In this document: piece by piece, positions 1 through 8,454 of the stretch
Numbering within the stretch: position 1 is the stretch's first letter
Layout of the letters: each line of letters starts with the position of its first letter
Assembly (NCBI GenBank): GCA_029251405.1
Contig: JAQXDK010000020.1
Location: 1-64,000, forward strand
DNA length: 64,000 nt
Origin: Flavobacteriales bacterium
GTDB taxonomy: Bacteria > Bacteroidota > Bacteroidia > Flavobacteriales_D > Parvicellaceae
Reading direction: 5' to 3'
Made by a program: the position numbers and the translations under genes
Notes under the pieces: generated by a model
Told to the model about the DNA's origin: nothing
The model's input: the letters and a program-made list of their open reading frames with translations, nothing else
Database searches by the model: none

Positions 1-3
1 TCT

Positions 4-123
4 CTAAAATTTATTCTTTCTTTTTAGATCAAATACTTTAGTGAAGGTGTTGTTTTCACAACTTGCAATAATTAGGACAATAAAAACAGTCTTTAAACTT
101 TCTATTATTTCTTTAAATTTCAT
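4..123 (-). CDS. Possible 39-residue mini-lipoprotein
   Basis: An ATG-initiated frame of 39 codons reads as a compact lipoprotein precursor. It has a basic/polar start (MKFKEIIESLK), a hydrophobic core (TVFIVLIIA) and a lipobox-like ASC with the cysteine at residue 22, followed by 17 polar residues ending in a lysine-rich tail. I recognise no family. It could be a real small lipoprotein, like the entericidin class in size only, or the remaining 5' part of a longer lipoprotein gene. The next gene is divergent, beyond 343. What speaks for it is the well-ordered signal sequence. What speaks against it is the length, and that AT-rich DNA often encodes hydrophobic stretches. Confidence 0.35.
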   Translation of the reverse strand: MKFKEIIESLKTVFIVLIIASCENNTFTKVFDLKRKNKF

Positions 124-342
124 AAAGTTTAAAATTATCGAAATAATTTTTTTGATTGACACTTTAAAAGTACTCAAAAAAAAACATTGTTAAAATCCCT
201 TGATATTTAAATGAGAATGTAAATAGTTATGTTTTTAGAAAGCTAATAATTGATAGATGTTTTATCTTTTAATCATAATAATTAATTATAATTGTGGTAG
301 ATTTTAAAAAATCTAAAAAATAAATACCACTTATAAATCCTC
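124..342. other. AT-rich intergenic region with a structured leader
   Basis: No credible coding frame was found here. The region is very AT-rich and separates the divergent mini-lipoprotein frame from the 211-residue gene. The only clear structure is the inverted repeat at 286-336, listed separately. No convincing TAnnTTTG promoter element was found. Confidence 0.5.
286..336 (+). promoter_or_regulatory. Nested inverted repeat just before the 211-residue gene
   Basis: Three complementary pairs nest around one centre: TTATAA (286-291) with TTATAA (331-336), GTGGTA (294-299) with TACCAC (325-330), and GATTT (300-304) with AAATC (309-313). A 2-nt bulge lies on the left and an A-rich bulge on the right. 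The structure ends six bases before the ATG at 343. It could be an RNA leader hairpin controlling translation, or a protein-binding operator. No U-tract follows on the + strand, so it is not a standard terminator. Confidence 0.4.
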
Positions 343-978
343 ATGTCATCAGTACTTAAATACCGCAGCCAATCTGAAATTTTTTTTCTTGATTATTTAC
401 CCGATGAATTTTTCATGAATTTGTCCGAAAAAGAAAGAATAAATTTTAGAGAACTCAGAGAGAATCATATGTTGATTGAAAAAAGTAAAGATCGTATCGC
501 GTCTTTAAAAAATGAAATTAAATTTAAGGTTGAACAGATAAAAAAAATTGAACAACAAATTGGGTCTCCCAATAAGCATTCATCTTATGAAGGTAAGCTT
601 TCAAAAGCAAAGTTTTTTCTCAAGGAATTAATTCAAACTCATCATTTTTCTATTTCTGTAGGATTGAGATATCATAACATAAAAACAAAAAATAAACCAA
701 AATTTTATTTAAGAGTTAAAGCTTATGATGGTACTTACAAAAATATTTATGTTGGAGGTGAAAATGATATTAAAAAAATATTGTTTAGTATTTATAATTC
801 TTCTTTTACTGATGTAAATATAAATGATCTTAAAGAAGAACTTAAAATACTCTATACGGTATATGTTAGATATTTTGTTTGGAAGAATAATTGGGATACG
901 TTCTTTTCTACTAAGCATACTTTAAAAAAAGTAGCATTATGGTCCGATCAAATAGGCACAGAAAAGTTTAGATGGTAA
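343..978 (+). CDS. Hypothetical protein with N-terminal coiled coil
   Basis: A soluble protein of 211 residues with no signal peptide or membrane span. Residues about 25-95 are charged and helical with heptad-like spacing, suggesting a coiled coil. Residues about 100-145 look like a compact beta-rich module: alternating aromatic and basic residues around GLRYHNIK, FYLRVKAYDGTYKNIYVGG. The remainder is helical and rich in aromatics. The beta module reminds me of small DNA-binding folds such as integrase arm-binding domains, but this is only a resemblance. The gene is followed after 4 nt by another small gene, so the two are probably co-transcribed, and it is preceded by a structured leader. 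Function unknown. Confidence 0.6.
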   Translation: MSSVLKYRSQSEIFFLDYLPDEFFMNLSEKERINFRELRENHMLIEKSKDRIASLKNEIKFKVEQIKKIEQQIGSPNKHSSYEGKLSKAKFFLKELIQTHHFSISVGLRYHNIKTKNKPKFYLRVKAYDGTYKNIYVGGENDIKKILFSIYNSSFTDVNINDLKEELKILYTVYVRYFVWKNNWDTFFSTKHTLKKVALWSDQIGTEKFRW

Positions 979-982
979 TAAT

Positions 983-1213
983 ATGAAGCAAATAAAATTA
1001 ATTTGGGATTTTAGAGGTGTATCAGCTTTTGAGACAGCCAAACATTTTGAAATTCATTTAAAGGAATTTCTTAATAAAGAAAAAATAACTGTTTTCGATT
1101 CGGAAACATTACAGGAATCCGACTTTTATTCTACAGTCTGTTTAATAATCGAAGAAAGTTATGTAAATACGGTCAAAATTGCATTAAAACCTGTCAGGGC
1201 TTTTTTAGTCTAG
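983..1213 (+). CDS. Small conserved-type hypothetical protein (76 residues)
   Basis: A 76-residue soluble protein opening MKQIKLIWDFRG, with HFEIHLKEF near residues 22-30 and ending in LKPVRAFLV. I recall short Bacteroidota proteins of about 80 residues with the same opening and a His-rich second segment, all uncharacterised. The pattern of a beta strand, a helix, and a C-terminal strand suggests a small alpha/beta fold. It begins 5 nt after the stop of the 211-residue gene and probably shares its transcript. No function can be assigned. Confidence 0.6.
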   Translation: MKQIKLIWDFRGVSAFETAKHFEIHLKEFLNKEKITVFDSETLQESDFYSTVCLIIEESYVNTVKIALKPVRAFLV

Positions 1214-1317
1214 TCTTTTCTATTGTTCATCATTATTTCAGATAATTACGTCAATTTACTATTGTTACTTATTTTATTTAATTGTAGTTTTTATATTTAA
1301 TTAAGTAAGCTATAATT

Positions 1318-2550
1318 ATGAGAAGTACTTCGTTTATTCAAACAGCTATTTTAATATCATTTTTACTTTTATTTAAGACTTCTAAAGCTCAATTACCTCC
1401 AATTATTGACACCTCATTCATTATTAATGAATGCTCAAAATTAGTTCCAGATCCTGATGTTTTAAGATTAAAAGAACATTTTTTTGACAGCTTTATTTTA
1501 GTTAACGATACCATTGGATATTTGAATCCAAATGGAACCCTACACCTTTTCGAAATTAATTTCTCTGATTCAACAACTGTTAAAAAATTAAGTATTAGTA
1601 AATACCATGGTTCCAATTTTAATAGACATTTATTTTATTACAATAATCAAATCTATAGTTTTGGTGGTTCTGGTTTGTTTAATTCTTTTGGTAAATTAAT
1701 TGAATTTGACTTTAATTCTGGAGAATGGTTTTTAAAAGAAATTACCAATCTTCCATTAAACTCTAAAGGGGTTATTTCTTCCTGGTTGTATGGTGATTAT
1801 ATTAAAGTACTCTTTTACGTAAATAATGAAAAGAATAATTTTTCTTTTGGAACTTTAGATTTGAAGAATTTTATTTATGAAGAGGAATTATCTTTCTATT
1901 CAGATAAAAATAATAGTCTGTATGCTCCAAGAGGTTTACTTAGTTATTGTAACTCCAGATATTCTGTTATGCAGTTTTATTACAGAAGATCTAAGAAAGC
2001 CGTTATTAAAGTTTTCGATAATAAAACAGGTGTGATTTCTGAAAATACTTTTTACAAGGATAGATTAAGTATAGATGGTATTTCTTATGCATATATTGTA
2101 GATAGCACCCTCTTTTACAGATCTGCAAATCTTACAATTGACTCTTTGAATTTATCACAAACTAGAAATTTTTCCAGTTTAAGTTATCCAAAATTATATG
2201 CTAATAAATATGAAGATAGTATGAGCAACAAAAGAGTTAATTATTTATTAGTAGGAGTAATAATAATATTGATCATGTCTTATTTTACATTTATTACTGT
2301 TAAAAAATCAAAACCTAATGGCTTGATAAATGGAACATTAGCAATAGAAAATAAATTAATTTTAAAAAAAGGTTTAAAGCTAAATAGAGAAGAATTAGAC
2401 CATTTATTAGAAATTACACATCTTAATCAAGATTCTTCTAAAACAATAAGAAGTAGACTTATTAATGAAATTAACGAAAATGGAAAAATCGAAATTTTAA
2501 GAGAAAGAAATCCAACAGATAAGAGGTTTTTTGATTATAAAATAACTTAG
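1318..2550 (+). CDS. Signal-peptide protein with propeller-like ectodomain, one membrane span and cytoplasmic tail
   Basis: 410 residues. An N-terminal signal peptide (about 1-24, ending FKTSKAQ) precedes about 280 beta-rich residues with repeated aromatic and glycine strands (YSFGGSGLFNSFGKL, YLNPNGTLHLFEI), consistent with a Kelch-like or other beta-propeller domain. A single membrane helix spans about 309-328 and is followed by basic residues (KKSK). This places the last 80 residues in the cytoplasm. That tail contains helices (REELDHLLEI, SSKTIRSRLINEIN) followed by a basic hairpin-like strand pair (KIEILRERNPTDKRFFDYKI), which resembles a winged helix. The domain order suggests a membrane-bound sensor with a cytoplasmic DNA-binding end; this is inference. 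It is followed 33 nt later by the CotH gene, so the two may be functionally linked. Confidence 0.6.
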   Translation: MRSTSFIQTAILISFLLLFKTSKAQLPPIIDTSFIINECSKLVPDPDVLRLKEHFFDSFILVNDTIGYLNPNGTLHLFEINFSDSTTVKKLSISKYHGSNFNRHLFYYNNQIYSFGGSGLFNSFGKLIEFDFNSGEWFLKEITNLPLNSKGVISSWLYGDYIKVLFYVNNEKNNFSFGTLDLKNFIYEEELSFYSDKNNSLYAPRGLLSYCNSRYSVMQFYYRRSKKAVIKVFDNKTGVISENTFYKDRLSIDGISYAYIVDSTLFYRSANLTIDSLNLSQTRNFSSLSYPKLYANKYEDSMSNKRVNYLLVGVIIILIMSYFTFITVKKSKPNGLINGTLAIENKLILKKGLKLNREELDHLLEITHLNQDSSKTIRSRLINEINENGKIEILRERNPTDKRFFDYKIT

Positions 2551-2583
2551 TTTTATGGCCTAATATTAAAATGATCTTAACCT

Positions 2584-4788
2584 ATGAAAGTATATAAGAT
2601 CCTATTAAGTACTTTAATAATATTAATAATCTTTTTTACCCCATCATGCAATAACACAAGTTGCGATGATACTATTAATAAAGGAGTATTTATAAATGAA
2701 ATTTTAATTAATAATTCATGCATTTCCTTTGACTCAGACTACGGGAAATTTTCAGACTGGATTGAAGTTTACAATGGAAATCCTGAAAAGATTAATATTT
2801 CTGGTTGGGAGCTTCATGCGGTTAGTTCTAAAAAAAAAATCTCCTGGATTATTCCTTCAGAGACCGTTATTCAAGCGAAAGATTATCTCATAATTAGGGC
2901 AGATAAAAGAGATACTTTAAATCATGCTAGTTTTAAACTTAACAAGTCTACAAGAATTTTAAAGTTAGTGAATAAGGGTAGGACAGAAGATTCTCTAATA
3001 ATTCCAAAACAACAGTTCATCAATATTTCATATGGTAGGGAAAATAATGGAGGAAATAAATGGGGTTATTTCTACACCCCAAGTCCTGAAAAATGTAATT
3101 CTAGTCAACTAGCTGTAACTAATTTTAAAAGAAATGAAGAACCTGTATTTAGTTTAAATGCAGGTATTTATAAAAACACTATATCATTAGAAATCTCATC
3201 AAAGAATAGCAATGAAATTAGATATACAATCGACGGAAGTAGACCAAATAATTCCTCCATTAAGTATGAGCATCCGATTGTAATTAATGAAATGACCAGC
3301 GTAAGAGCAATTGTTATTAACGATTATAATTTACCAAGTAAAATTGTCTCTAATTCCTATTTTATAAATCCAATTGGAGATTTGCCTATAGTATCTCTTA
3401 CAACCGATAAAAGCTCCTTATGGGATGCAGAATACGGCATTTATGAAAACTCATTAATTAAAGAAAAAAGACTTGCGAATTTTGAATACTTTGAAAAAGG
3501 GAAGAGAGTCCTAAATCAGGAAATTGATTTAAGTATACATGGAAACGTAGCCAAAAATCATCCTCAAAAAGCCTTTAAAATCTCCACTAATAAAAATTAC
3601 GATGAGGATTTTTTTAACCACCAATTTTTTAACAATAAAAATGCAGATGCATTTAAATCTTTACTGCTTAGAGCTGGCGGACATGCAGATCATTTTTACA
3701 CACAATTTAGAGACGAACTTGGACAACACTTACATGTTGGATTTACCAAATTGGATTTTCAAGGAAGTAGACCAATAGTATTGTATCTAAATGGAAATTT
3801 CTGGGGTATCTATAATTTAAAAGAAAAGTTAAACGCTGATTATATTACATCGAATTATGACCTAAAAAAAGATGAATTTAGTATGCTCGAACAAGCATGG
3901 CAAGAAATTAAAACAGGCAAAAGAAAGGATTATATTGAGATGTTAAATTTCATTGATTCTTGTGAGAAAATAGATGAAAATTATAAAAAAGTAGAAACTT
4001 TAATGGACGTATATAATTTTATGGATTATAATATTTTACAAATTTATGTAGCTAATATAGATTGGCCTAACTGGAATATTAAATATTGGAAAGAAGACAG
4101 TGAATATGGAAAATGGAAATGGATAATTACTGATTTAGATTTTGGATTCGATGAAGGTGCTAGAGTGACCAAAAATATGATAGAATATGCTACATCTCCC
4201 ACACAAACAAGATCAACCAATCCTCCTGCTTCTACTCTTTTACTTCGAAAACTTTTTGAATTTGAGGATTTTAAAGATGAATTTATTCAGAGAATGGCAG
4301 TTTCTTTAAATGTAATTTATAATTCTGACAGAGTTGTTAATCGAATTGAGGAAGAAAAATCTTGGAGAAAAGAAATAATGCCGGAAGAAATTAAAAAATG
4401 GGGTGGAAAAGTATTTAAAAGTAAATGGGGAGATTTTGCAGTTGTTAAATCAATTAAGGAATGGGAAAAACACATTGAAAGAGTTAGAATTTTTGCTAGA
4501 AAAAGACCAGAAATAATTTTTAAAAATTTCAAAATACATTTTAATTTAAATTCTGAAATTACAGTATCAACTGAATCGAATGACGGGTTTGTATTTATTA
4601 ACTCCATTAAGATTCCAAAAGTTAATAATTCTGGAAAGTATTTTTCAGGAATTCCTTTAAGATTGGGTATCAAGGAAAAATTGGGCAAGAAATTTTCTCA
4701 CTGGAATGTCAATGGTGAGATTTTCAAAGAGAGAAATTTAATTGTAAATCTAGAATCAAATTCAACAATTATTGCAGTTTGTAATTAA
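2584..4788 (+). CDS. CotH kinase family lipoprotein with lamin-tail domain
   Basis: 734 residues, probably secreted and lipid-anchored: the signal peptide ends in a lipobox (TPSC, cysteine near residue 22). Domains in order: a lamin-tail domain at about 33-150 (FINEILINNS, DWIEVYN, ISGWEL); a chitobiase/hexosaminidase C-terminal-like module at about 190-260 (IRYTIDGSRPNNSS); and a CotH kinase domain at about 270-620. The CotH domain shows NLKEKLNADYI, WPNWNIKYWK and the DLDFGF motif typical of the family's metal-binding residues. The family comprises atypical protein kinases related to spore-coat CotH; in Bacteroidota most are uncharacterised envelope proteins. The start ATG at 2584 gives a complete lipoprotein signal. 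It lies just downstream of the membrane-anchored propeller gene. Confidence 0.85.
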   Translation: MKVYKILLSTLIILIIFFTPSCNNTSCDDTINKGVFINEILINNSCISFDSDYGKFSDWIEVYNGNPEKINISGWELHAVSSKKKISWIIPSETVIQAKDYLIIRADKRDTLNHASFKLNKSTRILKLVNKGRTEDSLIIPKQQFINISYGRENNGGNKWGYFYTPSPEKCNSSQLAVTNFKRNEEPVFSLNAGIYKNTISLEISSKNSNEIRYTIDGSRPNNSSIKYEHPIVINEMTSVRAIVINDYNLPSKIVSNSYFINPIGDLPIVSLTTDKSSLWDAEYGIYENSLIKEKRLANFEYFEKGKRVLNQEIDLSIHGNVAKNHPQKAFKISTNKNYDEDFFNHQFFNNKNADAFKSLLLRAGGHADHFYTQFRDELGQHLHVGFTKLDFQGSRPIVLYLNGNFWGIYNLKEKLNADYITSNYDLKKDEFSMLEQAWQEIKTGKRKDYIEMLNFIDSCEKIDENYKKVETLMDVYNFMDYNILQIYVANIDWPNWNIKYWKEDSEYGKWKWIITDLDFGFDEGARVTKNMIEYATSPTQTRSTNPPASTLLLRKLFEFEDFKDEFIQRMAVSLNVIYNSDRVVNRIEEEKSWRKEIMPEEIKKWGGKVFKSKWGDFAVVKSIKEWEKHIERVRIFARKRPEIIFKNFKIHFNLNSEITVSTESNDGFVFINSIKIPKVNNSGKYFSGIPLRLGIKEKLGKKFSHWNVNGEIFKERNLIVNLESNSTIIAVCN

Positions 4789-4912
4789 AAAATAATCTTA
4801 TTAATATTTTTCAATCAACCTCATGTTAACCCCGTAATTTTCGTGGGTGAATACATTATTTTTAAATTTTTATGATTTGAAATCTGCTAGTTAAATAATC
4901 TTTACAATTTAG

Positions 4913-4920
4913 TATTTTTG
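4913..4920 (+). promoter_or_regulatory. Putative Bacteroidota -7 element (TATTTTTG)
   Basis: TATTTTTG matches the TAnnTTTG -7 consensus of Bacteroidota sigma factor. It ends 4 nt before the ATG at 4925, so transcription would begin about at the start codon and give a nearly leaderless mRNA. No TTG box is seen at the usual 17-23 nt upstream spacing, so the call is weak. Confidence 0.3.
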
Positions 4921-4924
4921 AAAT

Positions 4925-5158
4925 ATGAGCATGATATCACCATTAAGTGTTCTAGAAATAAAGTCATATACCACTTTAAAACAAAAGAAGAAATTTTTAA
5001 ATGATGTTGTAAAAAAGGTTGAAATTCATTGGGACAATATTACAAATACACACACAATTAAAATATTCTTCCACTTAAACATAGTTAAAGATCGTGGTAG
5101 TAAAGTCGATGACTATGTTTATAAGATAATTAAGGGTAAAAGTTTAACTGAAACCTAA
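4925..5158 (+). CDS. Small ORF resembling the C-terminal tail of a serine recombinase
   Basis: 77 residues. The segment LKQKKKFLNDVVKKVEIHWDNITNTHTIKIFFHLNIV resembles the part after the recombinase domain of large serine recombinases in Bacteroidota, where a helix ending in F(I/L)..(V/I)(I/V)KK(I/V)(E/D)(V/I) is followed by two beta strands. The catalytic resolvase domain and zinc ribbon are absent, and nothing upstream encodes them: the preceding 135 bases are non-coding. It may be a remnant of an integrated element, or a free-standing small protein. It lies 66 bases from the 3' end of glmS, a well-known insertion site for Tn7-like elements. The recombinase link rests on recalled family pattern, not on an alignment. 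Confidence 0.4.
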   Translation: MSMISPLSVLEIKSYTTLKQKKKFLNDVVKKVEIHWDNITNTHTIKIFFHLNIVKDRGSKVDDYVYKIIKGKSLTET

Positions 5159-5224
5159 TATAAATTCAAATAGATTAGGAAGGAAGTTGAAGAAAATGAA
5201 TGAAAATATTACTTCATTTAATAA

Positions 5225-7066
5225 TCATTCAACAGTAACGGACTTTGCTAAATTTCTTGGCTGGTCTACATTACACTCTCTAAGAAGCGCTATATGATAG
5301 CTTAATAATTGTAGTGGAACAGTTGCAAGTAATGGAACTAGTAACTCATCACATTTTGGTATTTCTATAAAATGGTCTGCTATCTTCTTTACTTCTTTGT
5401 CTCCCTGTGTAACAATGGCAATTATTTTACCCTTTCTAGCTTTTACTTCTTGAATATTGGAAACAATTTTCTCATAACTTGAATCCTTAGTAGCAATAAC
5501 AAATACCGGCATTTCTTCGTCGATAAGAGCAATAGGTCCGTGCTTCATTTCAGCAGCTGGATAACCTTCAGCATGTATATAAGAAATTTCTTTCAGCTTT
5601 AAAGCACCTTCTAAAGCTAATGGAAAATTAATTCCCCTTCCTAAGTAAAGTGCATTGGGGGATTCATAATAAATTTTAGCAATTTTTTCGATTAAATCAT
5701 TTTCTTTTAATACTGTTTTTAACTTATCTGGAATGGCCTTTAGTTCTATAAGTAATCTGTTAAATCGCTCGTTAGTTATTGTTCCTTTCCTCTTGCCAAT
5801 CATCATCGCCATTAGAGTTAAGATAGTAACTTGGGCGGTAAATGCCTTTGTAGAAGCAACGCCTATTTCAGGACCAGCATGCGTATACGATCCACAATCT
5901 GTTTCCCTAGAAATAGAACTGCCAACTACATTGCAAATTCCCATAAGTGTAGCTCCTCTTTCTTTAGCAAGTTTTAAAGCTGCTAAGGTATCTGCTGTTT
6001 CTCCAGATTGAGATATGGCAATGACAAAGTCATCTTCATTAATTATAGGGTTTCGATATCTGAATTCAGATGCATATTCAACTTCTACAGGAATTCTAGC
6101 CATTTCCTCAATTAAATATTCCCCAACTAAACCGGCATGCCAAGAGGTTCCACAAGCAACAAAAATTAATCTTTTAGCGTTGATTAACTTTTCTTCAAAG
6201 TCTAATATTCCCCCCAAAGCGACTTTACTTTTAGAGACACTTATCCTTCCCCTCATGGAATCTAGAATAGACTGAGGTTGCTCGTAAATTTCTTTTAGCA
6301 TGAAGTGGTCGTAACCACCTTTTTCAAGAGCCTCTAAGTGTAATTCCAGTTCTTGTATATAAGGCGTTATTTCTTGATTAGCTATAGTTTTTAGTTTCAA
6401 CCCATTTCTGAGACTTATTTGAGCAATTTCCCCATCTTCTAAATAAACTACGTTTTTTGTGTATTCGATAATAGGGGTAGCGTCTGAAGCGCAAAAATAT
6501 TCTCCTTCACCAATACCTACTACTAAAGGACTTGATTTTCTAGCAGCAATTAATTCATCTGGGTTTTCGCTATCAATAACTACTATTGCATAGGCACCAA
6601 TAACTTCATTTAAGGCCAATCGCACAGCGTTAAATAAGTCATTTTTACTATTAGTATGAATTTCTTCAATTAAATGAACTAATACTTCAGTATCAGTTTC
6701 ACTTTTAAATTGATGACCTCTTTTTTCTAACTCTTCTCTTAAAACAGCATAGTTTTCTATAATTCCATTGTGAACTAAACTTATCTTCCCGTTTCCTGAT
6801 TGGTGAGGATGTGCATTGGTGTCATTTGGCAAACCGTGGGTAGCCCACCTTGTATGACCAATTGCAATTTTACCTTTAGTATCTTTTTCTGAAGCAAAAT
6901 CAATTAGATCTTGAACTTTACCCTTTTGTTTGTAAACATTAACGACTTTGTTATTATGAATGGCAATCCCTGAACTGTCATATCCTCTATACTCTAACCT
7001 TTGAAGACCTTTGATAACAATTTCGTAAGCATTTCTAGGGCCAATGTAAGCAACTATACCACACAT
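5225..7066 (-). CDS. glmS: Glutamine-fructose-6-phosphate aminotransferase (isomerising)
   Basis: 613 residues, the normal family length. The protein makes glucosamine-6-phosphate from fructose-6-phosphate and glutamine, the entry step to UDP-GlcNAc for peptidoglycan and lipid A. Residues 1-220 are the class II glutaminase domain with the catalytic Cys2 right after the initiator (MCGIVAYIG), plus GHTRWATHG and HNGIIENY. Two SIS sugar-isomerase domains follow (ACGTSWHAG, SQSGETADT; later LGRGINFPLALEGALKLKE, EMKHGPIALID). It ends in the invariant AKSVTVE. The ATG at 7066 is fixed by Cys2. It lies 5 nt downstream of the DUF4270 gene, so it is probably co-transcribed with it. Confidence 0.97.
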   Translation of the reverse strand: MCGIVAYIGPRNAYEIVIKGLQRLEYRGYDSSGIAIHNNKVVNVYKQKGKVQDLIDFASEKDTKGKIAIGHTRWATHGLPNDTNAHPHQSGNGKISLVHNGIIENYAVLREELEKRGHQFKSETDTEVLVHLIEEIHTNSKNDLFNAVRLALNEVIGAYAIVVIDSENPDELIAARKSSPLVVGIGEGEYFCASDATPIIEYTKNVVYLEDGEIAQISLRNGLKLKTIANQEITPYIQELELHLEALEKGGYDHFMLKEIYEQPQSILDSMRGRISVSKSKVALGGILDFEEKLINAKRLIFVACGTSWHAGLVGEYLIEEMARIPVEVEYASEFRYRNPIINEDDFVIAISQSGETADTLAALKLAKERGATLMGICNVVGSSISRETDCGSYTHAGPEIGVASTKAFTAQVTILTLMAMMIGKRKGTITNERFNRLLIELKAIPDKLKTVLKENDLIEKIAKIYYESPNALYLGRGINFPLALEGALKLKEISYIHAEGYPAAEMKHGPIALIDEEMPVFVIATKDSSYEKIVSNIQEVKARKGKIIAIVTQGDKEVKKIADHFIEIPKCDELLVPLLATVPLQLLSYHIALLRECNVDQPRNLAKSVTVE

Positions 7067-7071
7067 AAATT

Positions 7072-8454
7072 TTAATATTTAGAATATGAAATTATAATTT
7101 TCGCTTTGTCTTTTTTGGTGGAGTTCCTACCGTTTAAAACAACTCTGCTAGCAGTTACACCATTTCCATTAGGGAAAATTTTAATGGTGTCATTTAGAGT
7201 TTTTTCAGCTAAAATCTCATTAACATGTCTAGTGATATTAAACTTGTAATTTTTATTTACTATATCATAGTTACCTCCTTGACTTCCTTCATATAAATCA
7301 GGTAAAAACTCATAATTACCATCACTATTTTTTCTGGATATAAATAAACTAGAAGGTGGGGTATATTCATCATATAAATAATCTTCAAAAGGCAGAACAA
7401 CTTCTGCTTTATTTAAAATAATATTTTTATTTATTAATGAATCTAAACCAGGAATGGTAAGTCTTCCATTTACTCCACCTAAAGTTTGAATATAAAATTG
7501 GTTAGTACCAAGCCCAGGTTGATTAACGGTATTTTCTACATCTGTATTAGAATAATTATGAATTACTTCATGAAAATATGCGCAATTAGAATTTATATTA
7601 AAATCAAAGTCTAAAGTGTCATGTTCAGAGGGAAGACCACTTGTGTCTCTGTAAAACAACCTAACTCTAGAAAATGAATTTAACAAATTCACATAATATA
7701 AACCACCATTAATTCCGTTGACACTTGAAATTTTCAAGCCTTTAAAGAAAGATAAAAATTCATCATCTCCATCGTTACCATTTAATGTTGGGTTTCCAGA
7801 TTCTTCAACAATTGGCTGAGCAAATTCACTGACGTCTAAAGTAATTCTCAAGAGAGCTTGGCCTACATAAGAACCGGCAAATAATCCCGGGAAAAGAGGG
7901 TCTGTTTTTATGCTTCCAGAAGTGGAAATGTTAATTCCTTTAGTTGCAAGATTTTGATTGTTGTAGTAGGAAGAATCTTTGTAGAAATCTTCATCTAAAA
8001 TTTCCACAGTAAAATTTTGTTCATTTAGTTCCCCGTAAGAACCATCAACAGCTAGATACAAAACAGCAGAATCTACCACTATATCATTTATAGTTCCGTT
8101 TAGAGGAATGAAATCGTAGGCTTGCTCTAACCTTATCTGGGTATAAATAGATGAATTCACTTCTCCAAACACAGGGTCAATGTAATTTCCTAAAGGACTA
8201 CCACTTCCATTTGTGAATTGACTAGAACCAACCAATTCATCGGTTTTAACACTATCTGAATAAACAGAAAAAGTATGAAGTTCAAAAGTGTCAGAAAAAA
8301 GTGCTTCTAAATTATTGGAATCAGGGTTAATTTCTAATCCGAATTCTTTATTCTTGTCACAAGAAAACAAACCTATTGCTATAACGAACAGTAATCGGGA
8401 CAGAAAAGAAACTTTTCGAGAAAGTCCAGAAAAAAGCTTAGGCAAGAACTCCAT
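7072..8454 (-). CDS. DUF4270 family lipoprotein
   Basis: 460 residues from the ATG at 8454. I chose it over the upstream ATG at 8475 because it gives a tighter signal sequence and less overlap with the preceding gene. The N-terminus carries a hydrophobic signal and lipobox (GLFSC, cysteine about residue 32), then EFGLEINPDSNNLEALFSDT, typical of DUF4270 proteins. The body is beta-rich with repeated descriptions of strand-loop motifs (VDSAVLYLAVDGSYG, LNKAEVVLPFEDYLYDEYTPP). The family occurs widely in Bacteroidota between the glycogen-synthase-like gene and glmS, as here; function is unknown, the location presumably the outer membrane. It overlaps the upstream gene by 17 nt. Confidence 0.85.
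   Translation of the reverse strand: MEFLPKLFSGLSRKVSFLSRLLFVIAIGLFSCDKNKEFGLEINPDSNNLEALFSDTFELHTFSVYSDSVKTDELVGSSQFTNGSGSPLGNYIDPVFGEVNSSIYTQIRLEQAYDFIPLNGTINDIVVDSAVLYLAVDGSYGELNEQNFTVEILDEDFYKDSSYYNNQNLATKGINISTSGSIKTDPLFPGLFAGSYVGQALLRITLDVSEFAQPIVEESGNPTLNGNDGDDEFLSFFKGLKISSVNGINGGLYYVNLLNSFSRVRLFYRDTSGLPSEHDTLDFDFNINSNCAYFHEVIHNYSNTDVENTVNQPGLGTNQFYIQTLGGVNGRLTIPGLDSLINKNIILNKAEVVLPFEDYLYDEYTPPSSLFISRKNSDGNYEFLPDLYEGSQGGNYDIVNKNYKFNITRHVNEILAEKTLNDTIKIFPNGNGVTASRVVLNGRNSTKKDKAKIIISYSKY

Noticed and set aside
4317-4688. A 123-codon minus-strand frame inside the CotH gene
   Set aside because: It lies wholly within a gene with clear domain matches; no signal of its own.
5196-5298. A short + strand frame reading MNENITSFNNHSTVTDFAKF after the recombinase-tail-like ORF
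   Set aside because: From about 5225 on it is the antisense of the conserved glmS C-terminus (AKSVTVE), a well-known source of spurious ORFs.
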